A DNA stretch of 64,000 bases from Streptomyces clavifer (GTDB lineage Bacteria > Actinomycetota > Actinomycetes > Streptomycetales > Streptomycetaceae). A program made the position numbers and the translations under genes. The notes under the pieces are model-generated. The model was not told the DNA's origin. It saw only the letters and a program-made list of their open reading frames with translations, and ran no database searches. This document shows positions 7,111 to 14,835 of this stretch, piece after piece; the first letter of the stretch is position 1, and every line of letters starts with the position of its first letter. The stretch is from the NCBI GenBank assembly GCA_014651175.1, contig BMWJ01000007.1, positions 1-64,000 of the forward strand, given 5' to 3'.

Positions 7111-7971
7111 TCACTCTCCGCCGGGCGGGGTGCCGACCCAGTGCGTGGGCCGGGTGAGGGACGGGGGCAGCCGTGTGGCGGCGTTGCCCTTCGCCGCGTT
7201 CAGCTGCGTCTGGGTGAGGAAGAGGGCGCCTGTCAGGTCTGCGTCCGCCAGGTCGGCGTCCCGGAAGTCGGCGCCGATGACATCGGCCAGGCGCAGATCC
7301 GCGGCGCGCAGGTCGGCCGCGATGAGATAGGCGCCGCGCAGGTCGGCACCCTGCAGATCGGCGCCCTTGAGGCGAGCTCCGATGAGGTCGCCGCCCCGGT
7401 GACTGCGTTTCCTGCCCCGGGGGGCGGTGGCGCGTACGAGCTCGCTCGTCCTGCCCAGCAGGGCGGCGACCCCGTCGCGGTGCACCGACACGTCCAGTTC
7501 CACGAGCTCCTCGGCCGTGCCGAGGGTGAGGCGTTCGGTGGAGTCCCGCGCGTTGCGGAGTTCGGTGTGGAGGGGTCCGGCGTCGGGCAGTGCGAGCGCT
7601 TCGGTGAGGTACCGCAGGAGTTCATGGAGCCGTCGCATCACCGGGAAGACCTCGAACATCTGCCGGGCGCTGTCAGGGGCCTGCCGCCAGTCCCGGCCGT
7701 CGTAGGTCCCCTGGGAGACCTTCTGGCCGGCACCGAAGCAGTCGTACACCGTGCACCCCGCGAAACCCTCCGAACGCAGCCGGGTGTGAATCCCGCAGCG
7801 GAAGTCCTCCTGCAGGTTGCGGCAGGGGTCGCCCGCTTCCTTGTTGATCGCGAAGTCCGCAGACGCGGTCAGGGTCAACGCTACGCAGCACAGCCCGAAA
7901 CAGTTCGCGCAGTCGGCCCGCAGAGCGGCAGGATCCGTCACGGCTGCGGCGGTCGGGTCGTTGTCGGGCAC
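7111..7971 (-). CDS. Pentapeptide-repeat protein with Cys-rich N-terminus
   Basis: About 286 aa. The C-terminal part (residues about 195-255) is a run of A(D/N)LxX pentapeptides (LIGARLKGADLQGADLRGAY and onward) that should fold as a right-handed quadrilateral beta-helix. The N-terminal domain has clustered cysteines (CANCFGLCC, then CGIH, GCTVYDCFGAGQK) that could hold zinc or an Fe-S cluster. I prefer GTG 7971, 10 nt after a GGAGG, to the ATG at 7980, which touches that ribosome site. Similar Cys-plus-pentapeptide proteins are frequent in streptomycetes; function unknown. It lies just outside the IS right end, reading toward it. Confidence 0.82.
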   Translation of the reverse strand: MPDNDPTAAAVTDPAALRADCANCFGLCCVALTLTASADFAINKEAGDPCRNLQEDFRCGIHTRLRSEGFAGCTVYDCFGAGQKVSQGTYDGRDWRQAPDSARQMFEVFPVMRRLHELLRYLTEALALPDAGPLHTELRNARDSTERLTLGTAEELVELDVSVHRDGVAALLGRTSELVRATAPRGRKRSHRGGDLIGARLKGADLQGADLRGAYLIAADLRAADLRLADVIGADFRDADLADADLTGALFLTQTQLNAAKGNAATRLPPSLTRPTHWVGTPPGGE

Positions 7972-8087
7972 GTGCCTCATTCCTCCGGTGTGTGGGGACG
8001 AAGCCTATCCGGGCTGTCACACCACTGTCGGTGGGGCAGCGCACACTGGACTCATCAGCACAGCGGTGTCGGCGGAGGGGACGGTTC

Positions 8088-8579
8088 ATGGGGGCTTCGC
8101 AGGAGACCGGGTTCGAGCCCGCAACCGGTGACGGCCAGCCGGATACCGGGCCGCGGGACGCTCGGGCAGGGGCAGTGCGGACGGCGTTCGAAGGGATGCT
8201 GCAGATCCGCCGGCTCACCCACACGGGGCCCGGCGACCCCGAGGGCACACCGGCACAGTGGGAGCTGCACCGGCCGGTGCGGGCCGTTGCGCTGGCGCTG
8301 GAGGCCGCCTCGATTCCCGCGTCGGCGGTCCGTGTGTCCGGGGAGCGGACGGCCTCGGGATACCGGGTGTGCGCGGGCGAACGGTCCGGTTCCGTGCGGG
8401 TGGAATGGGTCGGTCCGCCGGGGAGCGGCGCGGCCCACGACGAGGAGGAGGCGCTGAGCGGATGCGTCGCGGTGCTGCGGAGGCTGGGCTGGACGGCCCT
8501 GCTGTACAGGGGGCCTCGGCGCCGTCGGTTCATAGAGGTCGAACCGCCGGCCGGTGCAGGTCGCGTGGGGCTCGGGTGA
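8088..8579 (+). CDS. Conserved hypothetical protein
   Basis: 163 aa, start ATG 8088 with GGCGGAGGGG upstream. The first 30 residues are hydrophilic and disordered-looking; a central domain alternates beta-like segments (VRAVALALEAASIPASAVRV, GYRVCAGERSGSVRVEWVGPP) and ends with VAVLRRLGWTALLYRGPRRRRFIEV. No signal peptide or known motif. I do not recognise a family. The divergent pentapeptide gene shares the 116-bp intergenic region. Confidence 0.7.
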   Translation: MGASQETGFEPATGDGQPDTGPRDARAGAVRTAFEGMLQIRRLTHTGPGDPEGTPAQWELHRPVRAVALALEAASIPASAVRVSGERTASGYRVCAGERSGSVRVEWVGPPGSGAAHDEEEALSGCVAVLRRLGWTALLYRGPRRRRFIEVEPPAGAGRVGLG

Positions 8580-8662
8580 GCCCTGCGGACCGGCCGGAAA
8601 AGCGTTGTCAGACCTGTGGGGGATGCTTGACGGTCCGACACCTCTGACCAGGAGATGCTGAG

Positions 8663-8890
8663 ATGCGCAATCACGAAGTCGCCGCCGCGCAGGCGTACGT
8701 CCGGTTACTGGAGGCCACCCGCGCCGTGCTCGCGGACCCGGCCGAAGCTCCGCTGTACATGCCGCTGCTCGCCTCGCCGATCGAGGAGGCGGACGAGGCT
8801 CTGCGCAGCGCGGGTCTCAGCGGCAACGAGGACCGGCTCTTCGCCCTCGTGCGGGCGCTGCATCCGAGCCTGTCCGGGTCCGGTCGCTGA
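8663..8890 (+). CDS. Small hypothetical protein, 75 aa
   Basis: ATG 8663 follows CAGGAGATGCTGAG. The product is mostly helical, acidic and soluble (MRNHEVAAAQAYVRLLEATRA at the N-terminus) with no membrane segment or metal motif. It is 83 bp behind the preceding hypothetical gene in the same direction and may be cotranscribed. Family unknown. Confidence 0.6.
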   Translation: MRNHEVAAAQAYVRLLEATRAVLADPAEAPLYMPLLASPIEEADEALRSAGLSGNEDRLFALVRALHPSLSGSGR

Positions 8891-8962
8891 CGGTTCCCGG
8901 CGCTCGGTGGGTGCCGCGCTCCCCGGCAGCGGGAGCCGGCGCCCACCGCCACGGGGCCGTCG

Positions 8963-9721
8963 CTACCGGTCGGTGTACATGAGCGAACCGGGTGTCGTGA
9001 GGAGCTCGCCCGTCTCCAGCCAGGTCTTGAGGCCGGAGAGGATCATCGGCCATCCGCCGTACAGCTCGTCATTGGCGCCCTCGCGCAGTTCGTCGTGGGT
9101 GACGGTGAGCCGGCAGGAGTCGCCGACCTGCTCGATCTCCCAGGTGATGCGCGTGGGCCCCTCGTCCTTCACCTCGTCGCTCCAGAGCGCCACCATGCTC
9201 TGGACCAGTTTGCGCGGCGGATCCACCTCGAGGTTCTGGCCCTCCCCCAGCGGCCCGGGGGCTCCCGGTGCGCCCATCTCGAAGCGTGAGCCGGGTGTCC
9301 AGTCGGAGGTGACGCGGGCGCCGAAGTTGTACCTACTCCGGATCTCGGGGTCGGTGATCGCCTCCCACAGGCGCTCGGGGGTGGTGCGGATGTAGATCTC
9401 GAAGACCTTCTCCATGGGATCCTCCAGTCGGCTCTTGAGTCCGCCGAGCCCTGCCGCCCAGGGTTCCGCGTACTTGCTCACCCACCGGTCGTGGACGAGC
9501 CGGATGGGCACCGGGTTCAGGAAGTGCAGCTTCTCCCGGCCTCGCCGTCGGGTGACGACCAGGCCCGCCGCTTCCAGCAGCTTGAGGTGCTTCATCACCG
9601 CGAACCGCGTGATCTCGAAGCGGGCCTCCAACGCACTCAGTGTCTGCCCGTCCTCACGGAACAGCTCGTCGAGCAGACCGCGTCGCGTCGGGTCGGCCAG
9701 GGCCTTGAATACGGCGTCCAT
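8963..9721 (-). CDS. ArsR-family HTH regulator fused to AHSA1/SRPBCC domain
   Basis: 252 aa. Residues 1-100 are a winged helix of ArsR type (MDAVFKALADPTRRGLLDELFREDGQTLS begins it; recognition helix near EITRFAVMKHLKLLEAAGLV). Residues about 102-245 form an AHSA1/SRPBCC domain (MEKVFEIYIRTTPERLWEAITDPEIRSRY). Fusions of this layout are usually autoregulated sensors whose SRPBCC part may bind a hydrophobic ligand. The ATG at 9721 has no Shine-Dalgarno; the promoter at 9728-9757 would start transcription at or next to the ATG, so a leaderless mRNA is likely. Confidence 0.9.
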   Translation of the reverse strand: MDAVFKALADPTRRGLLDELFREDGQTLSALEARFEITRFAVMKHLKLLEAAGLVVTRRRGREKLHFLNPVPIRLVHDRWVSKYAEPWAAGLGGLKSRLEDPMEKVFEIYIRTTPERLWEAITDPEIRSRYNFGARVTSDWTPGSRFEMGAPGAPGPLGEGQNLEVDPPRKLVQSMVALWSDEVKDEGPTRITWEIEQVGDSCRLTVTHDELREGANDELYGGWPMILSGLKTWLETGELLTTPGSLMYTDR

Positions 9722-9727
9722 GGAACC

Positions 9728-9757
9728 AAAATATGTGACCTTTTAGTCACCTGTCAA
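9728..9757 (-). promoter_or_regulatory. Leaderless promoter with ArsR-type operator in the spacer
   Basis: Reading the minus strand: a consensus -35 TTGACA (9757-9752), an 18-nt spacer, and TATTTT as -10 (9733-9728), 6 nt before the ATG. The spacer contains the inverted repeat GTGAC-N6-GTCAC (9735-9750). A repressor on this palindrome would cover the whole promoter, which fits autoregulation by the ArsR fusion. Confidence 0.7.
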
Positions 9758-9784
9758 AACGGCCGGAACAGCAAGCGCTTTCGG

Positions 9785-9796
9785 TGAATTGATTCA
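9785..9796. promoter_or_regulatory. Upstream palindromic operator candidate of rhamnose operon
   Basis: TGAATTGATTCA, an imperfect palindrome with TGAA/TTCA arms that matches 10 of 12 positions of the site at 9863. LacI-family type symmetry. A further AAGCGCTT palindrome lies just upstream at 9773-9780. Confidence 0.5.
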
Positions 9797-9822
9797 AATC
9801 CACAAGAAACTTGACTAGCTGC

Positions 9823-9852
9823 TTGACTAGCAGCATCAGCCAAACCTAGCGT
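9823..9852 (+). promoter_or_regulatory. Promoter of the rhamnose operon
   Basis: TTGACT (9823-9828), 18-nt spacer, TAGCGT (9847-9852). The ten bases CTTGACTAGC occur twice, at 9810-9819 and 9822-9831, so the -35 element lies within a short direct repeat. Transcription would begin near 9859, putting the 9863 palindrome at the start site. Confidence 0.5.
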
Positions 9853-9862
9853 ACGTTCCGGA

Positions 9863-9874
9863 TGAAACGATTCA
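9863..9874. promoter_or_regulatory. Downstream LacI-type operator candidate of rhamnose operon
   Basis: TGAAACGATTCA, near-perfect palindrome with central CG, typical of LacI-family operators. Rhamnose genes of Actinobacteria are commonly under LacI-family RhaR; no such regulator gene is in the window. Confidence 0.55.
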
Positions 9875-9923
9875 CATCCCCGATCCTGACCGGTCGCCGG
9901 ATGACTCTGCTTACGAGGTGTTC

Positions 9924-11090
9924 ATGTCTGATGTGTCGGCCGTCAAGGCAGCTCTGAAGTCTCAGGTCATCGAGACGCCGTCCTGGGGCTACGGCAACTC
10001 CGGGACCCGTTTCAAGGTCTTCGCCCAGCCCGGAGTCCCGCGCGACCCGTTCGAGAAACTGGCGGACGCCGCGCAGGTGCACGCGTACACGGGGGTGGCC
10101 CCCAAGGTCTCGTTGCACATTCCGTGGGACAAGGTCGAGGACTACCCGGCGCTCACCCGGCACGCCGAGGATCTCGGACTGCGGATCGGTGCGATCAACT
10201 CCAACGTCTTCCAGGACGACGACTTCAAGCTCGGCTCGGTGACGCACCCGGATCCGAAGGTCCGCCGCAAGGCCACCGACCATCTGCTGGAGTGCGTCGA
10301 CATCATGGAGGCCACCGGCTCGCCCGACCTCAAGCTGTGGTTCTCGGACGGCACCAACTACCCCGGCCAGGACGACATCTCAGGCCGCCAGGACCGGCTC
10401 GCGGAGGCCCTCGCCGAGGTGTACGAGCGGCTCGGCGACGACCAGCGGATGCTGCTCGAGTACAAGCTCTTCGAGCCGGCCTTCTACACCACCGACGTAC
10501 CGGACTGGGGCACGGCGTACGCCCACTGCCTCAAGCTCGGCCCGAAGGCGCAGGTCGTGGTGGACACCGGACACCACGCACCGGGAACCAACATCGAGTT
10601 CATCGTGGCGTTCCTGCTCCGCGAGGGCAAGCTCGGAGCGTTCGACTTCAACTCCCGCTTCTACGCGGACGACGACCTGATGGCGGGAGCCGCCGACCCC
10701 TTCCAGCTCTTCCGCATCATGCACGAAGTGGTCAAGAACGGCGGTCTCGAAGCGGAGACCAACGTCAACTTCATGCTCGACCAGTGCCACAACATCGAGG
10801 CCAAGATCCCGGCCGTCATCCGCTCCGTGACCAATGTGCAGGAAGCGACCGCGAAGGCGCTGCTGATCGACTCCGAGGCACTGGCCGCGGCACAGCACTC
10901 CGGCGACGTCCTCGCTTCGAACGGCGTGCTCATGGACGCGTTCAACACCGACGTGCGCCCGCTGCTCGCCGAGGTCCGCGAGGAACTGGGCCTGGCACGG
11001 GATCCGTTCGCCGCCTATCTCGCCTCCGGCAACCAGGAGCGCATCGCCACCGACCGGGTCGGCGGCGAGCAGGCCGGCTGGGGCGCCTGA
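9924..11090 (+). CDS. rhaI: L-rhamnose isomerase (RhaI type)
   Basis: First enzyme of L-rhamnose catabolism: converts L-rhamnose to L-rhamnulose in the cytoplasm with a divalent metal. 388 aa from ATG 9924, which has ACGAGG five nt upstream (a GTG two codons earlier overlaps that site). TIM-barrel landmarks of the RhaI group include VSLHIPWDKVEDY, IGAINSNVFQDDDFKLGS, LLEYKLFEPAFY (metal Glu), VVVDTGHHAPGTNIEF (metal Asp/His) and DFNSRFYADDDL. First gene of a four-gene operon followed by the aldolase/dehydrogenase, kinase and an additional isomerase-like gene. Confidence 0.94.
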   Translation: MSDVSAVKAALKSQVIETPSWGYGNSGTRFKVFAQPGVPRDPFEKLADAAQVHAYTGVAPKVSLHIPWDKVEDYPALTRHAEDLGLRIGAINSNVFQDDDFKLGSVTHPDPKVRRKATDHLLECVDIMEATGSPDLKLWFSDGTNYPGQDDISGRQDRLAEALAEVYERLGDDQRMLLEYKLFEPAFYTTDVPDWGTAYAHCLKLGPKAQVVVDTGHHAPGTNIEFIVAFLLREGKLGAFDFNSRFYADDDLMAGAADPFQLFRIMHEVVKNGGLEAETNVNFMLDQCHNIEAKIPAVIRSVTNVQEATAKALLIDSEALAAAQHSGDVLASNGVLMDAFNTDVRPLLAEVREELGLARDPFAAYLASGNQERIATDRVGGEQAGWGA

Positions 11091-11146
11091 GCCCTGCCCC
11101 GTACGCTCCGCGCACCCGCCCGCCCTCTCACCTCGAAGGAACCCTC

Positions 11147-13192
11147 ATGACGTCCGCGACGCACGCCGAAGTCGCCGCGCTCCTGGAGCGCGCCCACCGG
11201 ATCGGATCCGACCCGCGCAACACCAACTACGCCGGTGGCAACACCTCCGCCAAAGCGACGGAGACCGACCCGGTCACCGGCGGCGAGGCCGAGCTGCTCT
11301 GGGTCAAGGGCTCCGGCGGCGACCTCGGCACGCTGACCGAGGCCGGTCTCGCCGTGCTCCGGCTGGACCGGGTGCGGGCGCTCAAGGACGTGTATCCGGG
11401 GGTGGAGCGCGAGGACGAGATGGTGTCGGCCTTCGACTTCTGCCTGCACGGCAAGGGTGGCGCCGCACCGTCGATCGACACCGCCATGCACGCCCTCGTC
11501 GAGGCCGCTCACGTCGACCACCTGCATCCGGACTCCGGCATCGCGCTGGCCTGCTCGGCCGACGGTGAGAAGCTCACCGCCGAGTGTTTCGGCGACAGGG
11601 TGGCCTGGGTGGGCTGGCGCCGCCCCGGCTTCCAGCTCGGTCTGGACATCGCGGCGGTCAAGGAGGCCAACCCGCAGGCGGTCGGTGTCGTCCTGGGCGG
11701 TCACGGCATCACGGCCTGGGGCGACACCTCCGATGAGTGCGAACGCAACGCGCTCTGGATGATCCGTACCGCCGAGACGTTCCTGGAGGAGCGCGGCAGG
11801 CCCGAGCCGTTCGGTGCGGTCCTGCCCGGCCGGGAGGCCCTCACGGCGCGGGCGCGCCGGGAGCGGGCTGCGGCCCTCGCACCGGTGATCCGGGGTCTCG
11901 CGTCCACGGACCGTCCGCAGGTGGGACATTTCACCGATACGGCGCCGGTGCTCGAATTCCTCTCCCGCGCCGAGCACCCGCGCCTGGCCGCCCTCGGCAC
12001 GTCCTGCCCGGACCACTTCCTGCGGACGAAGGTCAGCCCTCTGGTTCTGGACCTGCCCGCCGACGCGCCGCTGGACGAGGCCGTGGCCCGCCTCGGGGAA
12101 CTGCACGGGCAGTACCGCGAGGCGTATCGCGCGTACTACGAGCGCCACGCCTCCCCCGGCTCACCCGCGATGCGAGGCGCGGACCCGGCGATCGTGCTGG
12201 TCCCCGGGGTCGGCATGTTCTCCTTCGGCAAGGACAAGCAGACCGCCCGGGTGGCCGGGGAGTTCTACCTCAACGCGATCAACGTGATGCGGGGTGCCGA
12301 GGCCGTCTCCTCCTACGCCCCGATCGAGGAGTCCGAGAAGTTCCGCATCGAGTACTGGGACCTGGAGGAGGCGAAGCTCCGCCGGATGCCGAGACCGAAG
12401 GCGCTGGCCACCCGGGTCGCGCTGGTCACCGGTGCCGGGTCGGGCATCGGCCGGGCCATCGCGCACCGGCTCGTCGCGGAGGGCGCCTGTGTGGTCGTCG
12501 CGGACCTCCATGCGGAGAACGCCGCCTCTGTGGCGGAGGAGCTCGGCGGGCCGGACAAGGCCGTCGCCGTGACGGTCGACGTGACCGACGAGGTTCAGAT
12601 CACCGACGCGTTCAAGGCGGCGGTACTCGCCTTCGGCGGTGTGGACCTCGTCGTGAACAACGCGGGGATCTCCATCTCCAAGCCGCTGCTGGAGACCACG
12701 GCCCGGGACTGGGACCTCCAGCACGACATCATGGCGCGCGGTTCGTTCCTGGTGTCCCGGGAGGCGGCGCGGGTGATGCAGGCGCAGAAGCTTGGCGGCG
12801 ACATCATCTACATCGCGTCCAAGAACGCCGTGTTCGCGGGGCCGAACAACATCGCCTACTCGGCCACCAAGGCCGACCAGGCGCACCAGGTACGACTGCT
12901 GGCGGCCGAGCTGGGCGAGCACGGCATCCGGGTCAACGGCATCAACCCGGACGGCGTGGTGCGCGGCTCCGGGATCTTCGCCGCGGGCTGGGGTGCCCAG
13001 CGCGCGGCGACGTACGGCATCGAGGAGGAGAAGCTCGGCGAGTTCTACGCCCAGCGCACGATCCTCAAACGCGAAGTGCTTCCCGAGCACGTCGCCAACG
13101 CCGTCTTCGCACTGACCGGCGGAGACCTCACGCACACCACCGGCCTGCACATTCCCGTCGACGCCGGTGTGGCGGCGGCCTTCCTGCGCTGA
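11147..13192 (+). CDS. rhaEW: Bifunctional rhamnulose-1-phosphate aldolase / lactaldehyde dehydrogenase
   Basis: 681 aa from ATG 11147 behind GAAGGA. Residues about 1-400 are a class II aldolase domain with zinc-type histidines (HVDHLHPDSGIALACS, VVLGGHGITAWG) that cleaves L-rhamnulose-1-phosphate to dihydroxyacetone phosphate and L-lactaldehyde. Residues about 425-681 are a short-chain dehydrogenase with the TGxxxGIG loop (VALVTGAGSGIGRAIAHRL), NNAGIS, an active-site Ser and Y..TK (AYSATKAD), which oxidises lactaldehyde to lactate. This fusion is the typical actinobacterial RhaEW. 56 bp after rhaI. Confidence 0.94.
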   Translation: MTSATHAEVAALLERAHRIGSDPRNTNYAGGNTSAKATETDPVTGGEAELLWVKGSGGDLGTLTEAGLAVLRLDRVRALKDVYPGVEREDEMVSAFDFCLHGKGGAAPSIDTAMHALVEAAHVDHLHPDSGIALACSADGEKLTAECFGDRVAWVGWRRPGFQLGLDIAAVKEANPQAVGVVLGGHGITAWGDTSDECERNALWMIRTAETFLEERGRPEPFGAVLPGREALTARARRERAAALAPVIRGLASTDRPQVGHFTDTAPVLEFLSRAEHPRLAALGTSCPDHFLRTKVSPLVLDLPADAPLDEAVARLGELHGQYREAYRAYYERHASPGSPAMRGADPAIVLVPGVGMFSFGKDKQTARVAGEFYLNAINVMRGAEAVSSYAPIEESEKFRIEYWDLEEAKLRRMPRPKALATRVALVTGAGSGIGRAIAHRLVAEGACVVVADLHAENAASVAEELGGPDKAVAVTVDVTDEVQITDAFKAAVLAFGGVDLVVNNAGISISKPLLETTARDWDLQHDIMARGSFLVSREAARVMQAQKLGGDIIYIASKNAVFAGPNNIAYSATKADQAHQVRLLAAELGEHGIRVNGINPDGVVRGSGIFAAGWGAQRAATYGIEEEKLGEFYAQRTILKREVLPEHVANAVFALTGGDLTHTTGLHIPVDAGVAAAFLR

Positions 13193-13275
13193 CCACGTGC
13201 GGCCGGCCGCACCTCGGGGAGCGGTCCTGTGAACCTCCCCGGGGCGCGGCCCCGCCCGGATCGGATGAGAGCTCC

Positions 13276-14760
13276 ATGTCTGCGACTTCACGACACGACC
13301 CGGTGTTCGCCGCGGTGGACCTGGGTGCCACCAGCGGTCGGGTGATCACCGGCAGGGTCAGCCCCGACGAGCTGGTGCTGACCGAGGTGCACCGGTTCGC
13401 CAACACTCCGGTGCGGCTGCCCGACGGGCTCCGCTGGGACGTGCTCTCCCTGTATCAGGGGATGCTCGACGGTCTGCGCGCCGCGGCCCGCAGCGGCCCC
13501 GTCACGTCGGTGGGCATCGACACCTGGGCCGTGGACTACGGTCTGCTGGACTCCGACGGGGCGCTGCTGGGTCTCCCGTTCCACTACCGGGACGGCCGCA
13601 ACGCCTCCGCTTCCGACGCGGTGCTGGCCGTGTGCGGTGCACAGGAGTTGTATGCCGTCAGTGGTCTGCAGCACCTGCCGTTCAACACCGTCTTCCAGCT
13701 CGCCGCCCATCGGTCCACGGCGCAGTGGGAAGCGGCGCGGACGCTGCTGCTCATGCCGGATCTGCTGGTGTACTGGCTGACGGGGACTGTGGGCGCGGAG
13801 GTGACCAACGCGTCGACGACCGGTCTGTTCGACGCGCGGACCGGCACCTGGTCCGATGCGCTGATCGGACGGCTCGGCCTGGAGCGCTCGCTGTTCCCGC
13901 CGCTGCGTGAACCGGGCGACCCGGCGGGCACGCTCCTGCCGCACGTCAGCGAGTTCACCGGTCTGCCGGCGGGCACGCCGGTGACGGCGGTCGCGTCGCA
14001 CGACACGGCGTCGGCCGTGGCCGCGGTTCCGGCCTCCGAGCCGGGCTTCGCGTACGTCTCGTGCGGAACCTGGTCGCTGGCCGGTCTCGAACTGGACGCG
14101 CCCGTACTGTCCGAGGAGTCCCGGGCCGCGAACTTCACCAACGAGCGAGGGGTGGACGGGACCGTCCGCTACCTCCGCAACATCATGGGCATGTGGCTGC
14201 TCGAGGAGTGCCGCCGTACCTGGGAGCGCGAGGGCGGGTCCCCGAGTCTGGCCGGGCTCCTCGCGGATGCGGCTCGTGCCCGGCCGTTCGCCGCGGTGAT
14301 CGACCCGGACGATCCGGTCTTCCTGGCACCGGGTGACATGCCGTCGCGGATCGACGCCGTGCTCACCGGGACGGGTCAGGCGCCGCCGGACGGCCCCGGC
14401 GGCTACGTGCGGTGCGTACTGGAGAGCCTGGCGCTCGCCCATCGCAGGACGCTGCGCCGGGCCGCCCAGCTGGCGGGCCGCGAGCTGTCGAGGATCCATC
14501 TGGTCGGGGGTGGTTCGCGCAACGAACTGCTGTGCCAGTGGACCGCCGACGCCACGGGCCTGCCCGTCACCGCGGGGCCGGCCGAGGCGACGGCGCTCGG
14601 CAATGTGCTGCTCCAGGCGCGGGCCCACGGGCTGGTGGGCGGAACGGCCGACACGCGGCGTCTGGTCGCACGTACGCAGGAGCTGCGTCACTACACGCCG
14701 CAGGGGGATCCGGGGGCCTGGGACAGGGCCGCGGACCGCCTGGGGCCGGCACGGGTGTAA
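13276..14760 (+). CDS. rhaB: Rhamnulokinase
   Basis: 494 aa FGGY-family sugar kinase that phosphorylates L-rhamnulose with ATP, feeding the aldolase encoded upstream. N-terminal phosphate-1 motif FAAVDLGATSGRV, then SVGIDTWAVDYGLLD, the substrate segment YRDGRN, LMPDLLVYWLTG, ASHDTASAVAAVP, YVSCGTWSLAGLE and the C-terminal adenosine motif IHLVGGGSRNELLCQWTAD. Start ATG 13276 follows GATGAGAGCTCC. 83 bp after rhaEW with no hairpin between, so cotranscription is likely. Confidence 0.94.
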   Translation: MSATSRHDPVFAAVDLGATSGRVITGRVSPDELVLTEVHRFANTPVRLPDGLRWDVLSLYQGMLDGLRAAARSGPVTSVGIDTWAVDYGLLDSDGALLGLPFHYRDGRNASASDAVLAVCGAQELYAVSGLQHLPFNTVFQLAAHRSTAQWEAARTLLLMPDLLVYWLTGTVGAEVTNASTTGLFDARTGTWSDALIGRLGLERSLFPPLREPGDPAGTLLPHVSEFTGLPAGTPVTAVASHDTASAVAAVPASEPGFAYVSCGTWSLAGLELDAPVLSEESRAANFTNERGVDGTVRYLRNIMGMWLLEECRRTWEREGGSPSLAGLLADAARARPFAAVIDPDDPVFLAPGDMPSRIDAVLTGTGQAPPDGPGGYVRCVLESLALAHRRTLRRAAQLAGRELSRIHLVGGGSRNELLCQWTADATGLPVTAGPAEATALGNVLLQARAHGLVGGTADTRRLVARTQELRHYTPQGDPGAWDRAADRLGPARV

Positions 14761-14835
14761 GCGCGCCCCGCTCCCCCGGTGGTGGCGCGTCGCCCGGCGC
14801 CCGAGCGCCGGCTGGAACAGATGAAGGGAATCCCG

